NCBI RefSeq assembly: GCF_003269425.1 | Contig: NZ_CP030104.1 | Coordinates: forward strand, 1,545,501 to 1,609,500 | DNA length: 64,000 bases | Direction: 5' to 3' | From: Flagellimonas maritima | GTDB lineage: Bacteria > Bacteroidota > Bacteroidia > Flavobacteriales > Flavobacteriaceae | Part shown: piece after piece, positions 1 through 6,611 of the stretch | Layout: the number at the start of each line of letters is the position of its first letter | How positions within the stretch are numbered: position 1 is the first letter of the stretch | Notes under the pieces: generated by a model | The model's database searches: none | The model's input: the letters and a program-made list of their open reading frames with translations, nothing else | Told to the model about the DNA's origin: nothing | Position numbers and translations under genes: made by a program

Positions 1-290
1 ATGATTTTTCTGCTCGTCTCAACGGTTCAGGCTCTGTCCTGACGGGCGCGGAGGCAGAAAATGCGGTATTTACGACCATTTCCGGCGGACTCGAATACAA
101 TTTCTGGATCACCAAATCCTTCGGATTAATGGCAAAGGGCACCTATCCCGTCTGGGGCGATTATGAACTGAGGGATGGCGATAACGACACATCCTTCGAA
201 TTTGACACCTCCTTTTCGCAGCCTTTCTTTAGTGTTGGCATCAAGTTCAACCCTATCAGGTCTTTACAAAACAGTCTAAAACCTTTATAA
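1..290 (+). CDS. C-terminal end of an outer-membrane beta-barrel-like protein (5' partial)
   Basis: The frame is open from the window edge (first full codon at base 3) to a TAA at 288-290, about 95 residues. The peptide has alternating aromatic/polar beta-strand patterns (GGLEYNFWITKSFGLMAKG, then SFSQPFFSVGIKFNP) as in the last strands of an outer-membrane barrel. The true start lies outside the window, so the family cannot be named. The stop overlaps the next start (TAATG), suggesting translational coupling. Bases 1-1600 look richer in G+C than the rest of the window. Confidence 0.55.
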   Translation, partial: DFSARLNGSGSVLTGAEAENAVFTTISGGLEYNFWITKSFGLMAKGTYPVWGDYELRDGDNDTSFEFDTSFSQPFFSVGIKFNPIRSLQNSLKPL

Positions 291-685
291 TGATGACACA
301 GGCAAAAAAAAGTTTCTGTGGGAATGCTTTCTTAAAAGCGGCTCTCCCTTCCTATTTATTCCCCTTGCTCTCCTCTGCGATACCAGCTTATTTCTTGGAT
401 AAACCGGATTTATTGAAAGCCAGTTATACGACCATTGCGATGCCTTCATTATTCGCCACCGTAATCTGCTTTATCCTGTTATGGCAATTTCAAGAGCGGC
501 AGATTTTTATAATAAATCGTATTGTAATGGCACTTGTTCTGGGCATTACTATGGTGCTGCTAGCGTTAGGTGTCATCTATATTTTTAAATGGGAAACGGG
601 CATTTGGAACATTCTCATTTCTTCCTTCTTGGGTGCCGCCATCGTTGCGATGATGAAACCTTTGACCAAAACTACCATCGCCTAA
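290..685 (+). CDS. Small polytopic membrane protein, unknown function
   Basis: The protein has 131 residues and about four hydrophobic segments (roughly residues 15-36, 45-66, 75-98 and 104-122), so it should be an inner-membrane protein. I recognise no family motif. It starts with ATGATG, whose first A is the last base of the upstream stop, and its TAA overlaps the ATG of the SDR gene in the same way. The three genes therefore look like one translationally coupled unit. The role may be linked to the SDR protein, but that is inference from context only. Confidence 0.65.
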   Translation: MMTQAKKSFCGNAFLKAALPSYLFPLLSSAIPAYFLDKPDLLKASYTTIAMPSLFATVICFILLWQFQERQIFIINRIVMALVLGITMVLLALGVIYIFKWETGIWNILISSFLGAAIVAMMKPLTKTTIA

Positions 686-1596
686 TGGATGTATATAAAA
701 AAACGATCGTCGTCTTTGGCTGTACCGGAACGGTGGGAAAGCCTGTATTAGAAGGCCTGTTGAAAGCGGACTGTTATGTACGCGGTGTACTTCGGAGTCC
801 CGATAGAGCCTATCCCGTATCTCCGCGCGACAACTGCAAACTCACTTATGTAAGTGCTAATTTGGCGGTAGCCGAAGAGATCGAGGCCGCCTGCGCACAC
901 GCCGATGTGGTCTTTTTGCTTACTGCCACGCACCCCGATCAGGTCGCCACGGAAATCAGGATTATAGATGCCTCAAAAAAATGTGGCATACAGCGTATCG
1001 TAAAGCTCTCTGCCCCTATTGTAGAACCTTTGGCTCAGGTCGAAGTGGCGCGTTGGCACCGCAAGATCGAAGAACACCTTGACGAGTCCGCCCTTGAATA
1101 TTGCTGCCTTCGGCCCCGTGCCTTTATGCAGAACTGGGAGAGAAATACCCACACCATACGCAAATTCGGCACCTTCTATGGTGTTATGGAAGATGCCCGG
1201 CGCAACTATATCGATGCCCGGGACGTTGCCGATGTTGCCGTAAACGTACTGCTTCAGGAGGCACCTTTGCCGAGTAGCACCATTGCACTGGACGGCCCAG
1301 AGGCCTTGAGCCACTACGAGATGGCACAGCGTTTATCAAAGGTTACCGGAAGAACCATCACCTATAAAAATATAAGCCGAAGCGACTATTTCAAAATGCT
1401 GACTAAAAGAGCCAAATTACCGCAATGGCTGGCAACGCACATCATAGAACTCGATGAACTGGCCCTGAACATACCAGAGCCTCAAACACATTCCCTCGCC
1501 CCTTTACTGGATAGAAAACCGCGTATTATGGATGCCTATCTACAGGAAAACAAGGCGCTTTTTGCAAGGCAGGCCTTGTTCAAGATGTGGTCGTGA
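685..1596 (+). CDS. NmrA-like / atypical short-chain dehydrogenase (NAD(P)-binding)
   Basis: The protein has 303 residues. An N-terminal Rossmann motif (VVFGCTGTVGKPVLEG, about residues 8-23) is typical of NmrA/TMR-like atypical SDRs, which bind NAD(P)H as oxidoreductases or redox sensors. KLSAP and the YCCLRPRAFMQNW segment match the family core, and LDGPEALSHYEMA is the usual C-terminal block. I chose the ATG at 685 because it overlaps the previous stop (TAATG) and directly precedes the Rossmann strand; the frame is open 32 codons further upstream, but that would run inside the previous gene. The substrate is unknown. Codon use is G+C-rich compared with later genes, which may indicate transfer. 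Confidence 0.85.
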   Translation: MDVYKKTIVVFGCTGTVGKPVLEGLLKADCYVRGVLRSPDRAYPVSPRDNCKLTYVSANLAVAEEIEAACAHADVVFLLTATHPDQVATEIRIIDASKKCGIQRIVKLSAPIVEPLAQVEVARWHRKIEEHLDESALEYCCLRPRAFMQNWERNTHTIRKFGTFYGVMEDARRNYIDARDVADVAVNVLLQEAPLPSSTIALDGPEALSHYEMAQRLSKVTGRTITYKNISRSDYFKMLTKRAKLPQWLATHIIELDELALNIPEPQTHSLAPLLDRKPRIMDAYLQENKALFARQALFKMWS

Positions 1597-1753
1597 AATG
1601 AAATGAGAGATACCACTGTCAAGAAAGCTAGCACTATACTTCTTAAGATACGTCGGTAGCGTATGCATTTTAAAAGCTGTACGGTTTAAAATCATAGTCA
1701 TAGGATGGCTGACAGCTAAACTGAAAAGCACAGATTTTTACCCTCGTTCCTAC

Positions 1754-2773
1754 CTACATTAAGATGTGGTTTGTTGCTGCTATAGGCTCTGGCAAATTTT
1801 CTTCGTCTAGCATATCCCTCAAATCAATTTCTATGGTTCGGCTCAATGCCGCCATCGGGATGTCATTGGGACTGCCCTCAAAAGGGTTTTCTGTAATTTC
1901 GCCTATTTTTTCCATTGTATGGAATACCCAAGAAACCAGTAGGCTAAAGGGGATGGTCATCCACACGAAATTAGCGCCCAGTACATCAAATTCTTTCATC
2001 AAACCAAAAGGCACCAACAGGATAAAGAGCCATACGAAAAAAAGGTTCAACGTTGCGAACTGTCGCGGATACGGGAAGTTTTTAATACGTTCCGACTTGC
2101 CTTGATGACTGTACACATCTAACAATAATGCTTCCATTTCCATATGACGAAAGTCGTCCGTTAGGCCACGCTTTCGTAATTCTTTAAGTGCTTTAGATTG
2201 GTTGGCGATAAGTTGCGTTGCCCTATTCTTTTTGGAAAGAATGTAGCGCAGTTCAGCCGCTTCCAAAAGGGGTTTCAATTCGGCCTCAAGCGAGTTTTCA
2301 AATTCGTGTATCACATATTTTTTTCGATACTCAGCATTGTAATTCTTGTCTAGATTTTCCCATTCCTTTGGCACTCTTAATTGATAACGCAAACAGGTAA
2401 CCCACGCCAAGTGCCTGTAAATTAATTGGGTCTGAATTTTAATTAAAGTTTTGGCATCCACTTTTTCCTCACTATGTAGGTCAGAGATAAAGTCTTTGGA
2501 CATAATGCCCCAAGAACGGCTGGTATTTACAATCATACCCCAAATTTTTCTGGCTTCCCACATACGGTCATAGGTGGCATTATTTTTAAAGCCGATTAAG
2601 AATGCCACAGCTGTACCAATCAGAGCAACAGGCAACCACGGGATGACCATCCATTTCCAGTCCAATAATGCATAAATAGCAGTAGGTATGGTTGCTATGA
2701 CAAGAAACTTTAAAATGTCCCTTCGTGTCCATATCAATACCTCTTTTAATGAAAAGCTTTTTCCTGTATACAT
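1754..2773 (-). CDS. Bestrophin-like chloride channel (UPF0187/RFP-TM family)
   Basis: The protein has 339 residues. The N-terminal arrangement (basic residues, TM helices near 22-40 and 45-65, then GFKNNATYDRMWEARKIWG) is the diagnostic bestrophin pattern; two more membrane segments lie near 230-285. Bacterial homologues form pentameric anion or cation channels in the inner membrane. Its ATG directly abuts the stop of the zinc-finger gene upstream, so it is the last gene of the run that starts at 5124. Its co-transcription with a flavoprotein and a UBP zinc finger is unusual. Confidence 0.85.
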   Translation of the reverse strand: MYTGKSFSLKEVLIWTRRDILKFLVIATIPTAIYALLDWKWMVIPWLPVALIGTAVAFLIGFKNNATYDRMWEARKIWGMIVNTSRSWGIMSKDFISDLHSEEKVDAKTLIKIQTQLIYRHLAWVTCLRYQLRVPKEWENLDKNYNAEYRKKYVIHEFENSLEAELKPLLEAAELRYILSKKNRATQLIANQSKALKELRKRGLTDDFRHMEMEALLLDVYSHQGKSERIKNFPYPRQFATLNLFFVWLFILLVPFGLMKEFDVLGANFVWMTIPFSLLVSWVFHTMEKIGEITENPFEGSPNDIPMAALSRTIEIDLRDMLDEENLPEPIAATNHILM

Positions 2774-3058
2774 TTAGCGCGGTTGTTTGAGGTTCTTCTT
2801 TTGTTGGTGTTCGTAGCACCAAGCAAATTTTGACCAAGGCTTTGGCATATTCGAGATAACTACGGGATGACCGCTTTCGCGGAAGTGCGCACTTGCGTGT
2901 TTATTTTTAGAAGCATCACAGCATAAGACGATTCCGCAGGTCTGGCAGACCCTTAAATGCGTCCATTTATCTTTAGTTTTCACACATTCCTCACAATAGT
3001 CTTTTTTAGAACCCTTTGGCTCTAAGGATTCTAAATGTTTACATAATATTTCTTCCAT
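2774..3058 (-). CDS. UBP-type zinc-finger protein (ubiquitin C-terminus-binding fold)
   Basis: The protein has 94 residues and is a stand-alone ZnF-UBP domain. The full ligand set is visible: C6 and H8, C22/C25, C38/C41, C46/C47, H54, H58 and H64 followed by P, the order seen in the eukaryotic USP/HDAC6 domain that grips a free C-terminal Gly-Gly. Bacterial copies are known next to or fused with thioredoxin-reductase-like flavoproteins, as here. The stop touches the bestrophin start, and the start is 3 bp from the flavoprotein stop. The bacterial ligand is unknown; a role as a peptide-tail or partner-binding module is inference. Confidence 0.85.
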   Translation of the reverse strand: MEEILCKHLESLEPKGSKKDYCEECVKTKDKWTHLRVCQTCGIVLCCDASKNKHASAHFRESGHPVVISNMPKPWSKFAWCYEHQQKKNLKQPR

Positions 3059-3061
3059 CGT

Positions 3062-4333
3062 CTATTTGTGTAAGTTTTCTAAATATTTATGAACGAAAGT
3101 AACAGCCATTGCACCTTCACCAGCCGATGAGGCTACTCGTTTTACGGAACCGTGACGAACATCGCCTGCTGCGAATGAGCCTGGCACGCTAGTTTCCAAG
3201 AAAAATGGTTCGCGTTCCAATTTCCAACAATCCACAAATTTACCGTTGTTTGAAAGGTCTGCACCAGTCATTAAATAACCGCTTTTATCGCGGATGATGT
3301 CAGTATCCTTTGCCCATTCGGTATTCGGAATACCACCGATACAGATGAACAAGCGTTCGGTGTCGTACTCTTCAATGGTGTTTTCTTGAGTTCTTTTAAT
3401 GTGTATGCGTTTTAACTCATTTTCCCCAATGAGTTCTGATACTTCGGAATTATATAAGACTTCAATATTCGGTTTTTCCTCTATTCTTGTAAGCAGGTAA
3501 TGCGATAGGGATTCGGACAAGTTTCCGCTGCGCACGATAAGGGAAACTTTTTTTGCAAATTTTGAAAAATACATCGCTGCCTGTCCCGCCGAGTTCCCGC
3601 CACCCACGATAAATATGTGTTTGTCTTCACAGAGAAATGCTTCGCTCGCACCTGCACCGTAATAAACACCTTTGTTCAGGTATTTTGCTTCGTTTTCTAA
3701 ATTTAATTTGCGGTATTCCACGCCTGTGGCACAGATGTTTGCATTTGCAATCATCATTTCGCCATCTGCCATATTGACGTGAATTTGTTGATTCTTGAAC
3801 TGTGCCTTGACACCTTCTCTTAACATTAATATTTCGACTCCAAATTTAACCGCCTGCTGTCTGGCACGTTCTGCCAAATCTGCTCCTGCAATGCCGTTGG
3901 GAAATCCCATATAGTTTTCGATAAGCGAACTCGTTCCCGCTTGGCCACCTATGGCACTTTTTTCTATTAACACCGTGCGAAGTCCTTCCGAAGCCGCATA
4001 TACGGCAGCGCTTAATCCTGCAGGTCCAGCACCATAAATAGAAAGGTCATACTCCTTGTGTTTAGGTTTCGAAATCCATCCCAGATGTGTTGCCACTTTT
4101 TCAACGTTTGTTTTATACAATAGGGTACCGTCTGGTAATTCTACGATGGGTAAGCGTTCTGCGTCCTCTTTTTTAAGATGCGGTGCATTTTTTAAATCCT
4201 TTAGCGTGTTCAATTCTATCCACTTAAAGGCGACAACACTTCGATTAAGAAAGTCCCGAATTTCATATGCTTTTGCGGAATTTGATTTGCCGTATAGATG
4301 TACAATCTTTGTATTGGTTAAGTTTTCATTCAT
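3062..4333 (-). CDS. Thioredoxin-reductase-like FAD/NAD(P) oxidoreductase with N-terminal glutaredoxin-like domain, lacking redox cysteines
   Basis: The protein has 423 residues. Residues 1-85 look like a glutaredoxin/thioredoxin-fold domain in which the usual CxxC is replaced (GKSNSAKAY). Residues 95-423 follow thioredoxin reductase: FAD site GAGPAG (101-106), IGGQAGTSS, NAD(P) site VGGGNSA (243-249) and a C-terminal FAD motif with GDVRHGS. The TrxR active-site CxxC between the domains is absent (YYGAGASEAF, near 225-233). It should bind FAD and a pyridine nucleotide but cannot do classical dithiol exchange. The start ATG overlaps the dioxygenase stop (ATGA). Confidence 0.85.
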   Translation of the reverse strand: MNENLTNTKIVHLYGKSNSAKAYEIRDFLNRSVVAFKWIELNTLKDLKNAPHLKKEDAERLPIVELPDGTLLYKTNVEKVATHLGWISKPKHKEYDLSIYGAGPAGLSAAVYAASEGLRTVLIEKSAIGGQAGTSSLIENYMGFPNGIAGADLAERARQQAVKFGVEILMLREGVKAQFKNQQIHVNMADGEMMIANANICATGVEYRKLNLENEAKYLNKGVYYGAGASEAFLCEDKHIFIVGGGNSAGQAAMYFSKFAKKVSLIVRSGNLSESLSHYLLTRIEEKPNIEVLYNSEVSELIGENELKRIHIKRTQENTIEEYDTERLFICIGGIPNTEWAKDTDIIRDKSGYLMTGADLSNNGKFVDCWKLEREPFFLETSVPGSFAAGDVRHGSVKRVASSAGEGAMAVTFVHKYLENLHK

Positions 4334-5124
4334 ATTTTTCTGTTTAAGGTCAAGGTGCCTTCAACAGTCGTTCTGTGTAAGGTTCTTTCTTGGTTTGGGT
4401 CTGTTTCTGTGGCTTGATGAAATACCGAATAATTGTCTGAAACCATTAAATCGCCTTCGGCATATTTATGTCGGTACATCACTTCGGGATGGTCTAGAAT
4501 TGTCTGGAAGCTGCCTATCAGTTCCGTTACCTGAGCTTCCTCTTCTTTTTCAAAGCCCGTCAATGAACGTACCAATCCCATATTTAGGTACAGGGCTTTT
4601 TTACCCGTAACGGGATGCTCTATGACAAGGTCGTGCAGTATATTTCCCTCGTGAACCGTTTTTAGTTTATGGGCGATGGGTTTTAAGTGTTTAGGTATTT
4701 TTTTGTATGCTTCGTAGGCATTCGCAAAAAGCGTGTCGCCACCGGTTTTGGGAATTTTTACCAGATGAAACGCAGAAAGCGCGGTCGGCCTTTCCCTAAA
4801 AGACCCATCTTGATGCCAATAAAACCCAACGTTCGTGTAGCCTTGTTGTACATCTGTGGACAGTCTAAAGACCTCAGGATGTTTGGGAAGCTGCGTTGGC
4901 CTAAACGGAAAGGTTTCAAGACCGCCAAAGACTTGCGTAAACCGAACCTGATGCTCTGGTTTCAATGTTTTGCCTTTGACTAAGAGTAGTTGGTAATCCT
5001 TGAGTGCCTCCTTTAGTTCAGAAACCAAAATAGCATCGTAGGTTGCCGTTTCAAGATTGAGGTCTGTTATTATTGCACCGAGATGTGGTGTGAGTTCGGA
5101 AATTTTGAATTTCGTGTATGCCAT
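4330..5124 (-). CDS. TauD/TfdA-family Fe(II)/2-oxoglutarate-dependent dioxygenase
   Basis: The protein has 264 residues. The iron-binding facial triad is visible: H104 and D106 in YWHQDG, and H236 in SVFHQAT. T131 in GGDTLFANA and an Arg near 247-251 would bind 2-oxoglutarate. Family members hydroxylate taurine, alkylsulfates, aryloxyacids or other small substrates; the substrate cannot be read from sequence. It is the first gene of a four-gene minus-strand run and overlaps the flavoprotein gene by 4 bp (ATGA). An AraC regulator lies immediately upstream in the same orientation and is the likely controller. Confidence 0.9.
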   Translation of the reverse strand: MAYTKFKISELTPHLGAIITDLNLETATYDAILVSELKEALKDYQLLLVKGKTLKPEHQVRFTQVFGGLETFPFRPTQLPKHPEVFRLSTDVQQGYTNVGFYWHQDGSFRERPTALSAFHLVKIPKTGGDTLFANAYEAYKKIPKHLKPIAHKLKTVHEGNILHDLVIEHPVTGKKALYLNMGLVRSLTGFEKEEEAQVTELIGSFQTILDHPEVMYRHKYAEGDLMVSDNYSVFHQATETDPNQERTLHRTTVEGTLTLNRKI

Positions 5125-5155
5125 AATCGTCTTACTCTTATTGTTTTATCTTCAA

Positions 5156-5163
5156 CAAAGGTA
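5156..5163 (-). promoter_or_regulatory. Candidate -7 box for the TauD-to-bestrophin operon
   Basis: On the minus strand this reads TACCTTTG, a full match to the Bacteroidota -7 consensus TAnnTTTG, 31 bp before the dioxygenase ATG. No convincing -33 TTTG lies at the right distance, which would suit a promoter that needs an activator such as the adjacent AraC protein. Confidence 0.4.
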
Positions 5164-5215
5164 GTTCTCAAAGCAAGGTGTGGGCTGGCACGATTATTTG
5201 AAAATCCGGTACTTT

Positions 5216-6103
5216 TTACAGGTGTCGACTTCTTTCCTTTCGATATTCAAAAGGGGTCTTGCGGGTGTGCTTTTTGAAAAAGCGTCCAAAATAGGATGGG
5301 TCTTCAAAATTTAGATGATAGGCTACTTCCGAAACGTTTAGATTTGTTTGATATAATAGCACTTTTGCTTCCAGCAACATCATTTCTTGAATCAATGCCC
5401 CTGCCGTTTTGCCTATACTTTTTTTTACGGAGTCGTTCAAATGATTGGGCGTAACATTTAAAATTTCGGCATAGTCCTTTACCGAAAGATTTTGATGAAC
5501 ATGATGGCTTACCAAACATTGATAGGCATAGGCCAGCTGCCCCTTATTAAAGCGTGATCGTGCTTTGTTCGATTGTTTTTCATAAAGTCGTTCCAGTTTT
5601 ATGAGCAATGCCGTGATGTATGAATGAATCAGCAGGTTGCGGTGTTTTTTTTGAACTTCCTCCTCGATTTCAATAGCCTTGAACAATTCTGAAAGTGAAC
5701 GACTTTCGGATTGGGTAAGGGTAAGAAAATGTTGTGCATCCCATTCAAAAAAAGGAAGTTCGTTAAGCCTCAACATACTGCTACCATTGCGTTTGAAAAA
5801 TGCTGCCGTAAAGAATAAGGAAAACCCATCAATATCGCCTGTTGGTGCTGCCCAGTTATTGATAATTCCTGGGCTTGAAAAAATAAGGGTATGTTCTTTT
5901 GCTTCGAACGTCTCCAAATTGGAACTATGACGTACCGAACCTTCGGTGAGCAGCAGAAGGCAGTAGTAAGAACCTCGGTAAGGATGCAATAATTCGTTTT
6001 CGAACCTTGGTTTTTGAATTTTGAAATCAACCGCCTTCTCATCCAATTCTAAGATAGAAGCAATATCGTGGTATGGTGTTGTATTTAGGCTTTTCGAAGT
6101 CAT
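5216..6103 (-). CDS. AraC-family transcriptional regulator
   Basis: The protein has 295 residues. The N-terminal half is a cupin-like sensing domain (PYRGSYYCLLLLTEG). The C-terminal 100 residues form the double helix-turn-helix: first helix pair at LSVKDYAEILNVTPNHLNDSVKK, second at NVSEVAYHLNFEDPSYFGRFFKK, ending TPFEYRK. It binds DNA in the cytoplasm. It is 91 bp upstream of and co-oriented with the dioxygenase operon, so it probably activates that operon; the effector may be the dioxygenase substrate (inference). Confidence 0.9.
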   Translation of the reverse strand: MTSKSLNTTPYHDIASILELDEKAVDFKIQKPRFENELLHPYRGSYYCLLLLTEGSVRHSSNLETFEAKEHTLIFSSPGIINNWAAPTGDIDGFSLFFTAAFFKRNGSSMLRLNELPFFEWDAQHFLTLTQSESRSLSELFKAIEIEEEVQKKHRNLLIHSYITALLIKLERLYEKQSNKARSRFNKGQLAYAYQCLVSHHVHQNLSVKDYAEILNVTPNHLNDSVKKSIGKTAGALIQEMMLLEAKVLLYQTNLNVSEVAYHLNFEDPSYFGRFFKKHTRKTPFEYRKERSRHL

Positions 6104-6207
6104 TCATTATTTATCTCTTAAAAGGTAGCTTTAATTAATTGTTATCGTTTAGATTAAATGAATTAAATTAGAAATGTAGGTCTTAAGCCTTCGTAAGAAT
6201 TAATGAT

Positions 6208-6227
6208 GTATAGTTGTGCAACTACAC
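6208..6227. promoter_or_regulatory. Imperfect dyad, possible operator of the AraC gene
   Basis: GTATAGTTGTGCAACTACAC: arms TAGTTG/CAACTA with a 2-nt centre, extended by two more pairs after one mismatch. It lies about 105 bp upstream of the AraC start, where a regulator could bind. The function is not known. Confidence 0.3.
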
Positions 6228-6347
6228 CTTTATTAGTTAGTGCCTAGCATTTCAATAATCTCTTACACATAGAAATAAATTAACTTGAGACGTTTCTTTG
6301 ATATTAATTGTTCATATACTTAGACAATGAATTATTCGTTGTTAAAA

Positions 6348-6473
6348 TCAATTATTCATCTCAAATGCTGTAGTATCTAGTTCTGGGTTAAGGATAACTT
6401 CTTTTACGGTTATTGTGCCGCATCCCATAGTATGAGAAAAAGGAAAGACTTGGTATAAATTAAAATCACAATA
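6348..6473 (-). pseudogene. Possible 3' remnant of a lost gene
   Basis: A minus-strand frame is open from just after a TAG to a TGA at 6348-6350. Its peptide has natural-looking composition (QVFPFSHTMGCGTITVKEV then ILNPELDTTAFEMNN) unlike the surrounding AT-rich noise. An internal ATG at 6426-6428 would give only 26 residues. It is more likely a degraded gene end than a functional peptide. No family recognised. Confidence 0.25.
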
Positions 6474-6547
6474 CTACGCTGACTTAAATCTGCGAATTAT
6501 TAAAATTAAGCGATTCGTTTACTTATAAGCCTCCACATCTGTAAACC

Positions 6548-6567
6548 TTACCTAATCCGCCTCTTAA
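6548..6567 (+). repeat. 20-bp direct repeat, left copy
   Basis: TTACCTAATCCGCCTCTTAA. It differs by one base from the copy at 11218-11237 in the same orientation. The pair brackets the DUF5916/NTF2/LytS/LytTR module. Confidence 0.6.
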
Positions 6568-6611
6568 ACTACTTAAGAAACTCTTATTTTATCTCACTTT
6601 TACTAAATAAT

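Larger units (their letters stand above)
6104..6611. other. Intergenic region with AraC promoter side and decayed DNA
   Basis: About 0.5 kb without an intact gene. It holds the upstream region of the AraC gene, a dyad at 6208-6227, a short frame that resembles the end of a lost gene (6348-6473) and one copy of a 20-bp direct repeat (6548-6567). The DNA is very AT-rich. No clear terminator for the gene ending at 6612 was seen. Confidence 0.6.

Noticed and set aside
589..684. Longer N-terminus for the SDR gene
   Set aside because: It would lie inside the upstream membrane-protein gene, adds no family sequence, and the ATG at 685 overlaps the previous stop in the same TAATG manner as the gene before.
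2586..2837. Overlapping minus-strand frame near the bestrophin start
   Set aside because: It is an out-of-frame shadow of the bestrophin and zinc-finger genes without similarity to a known family.
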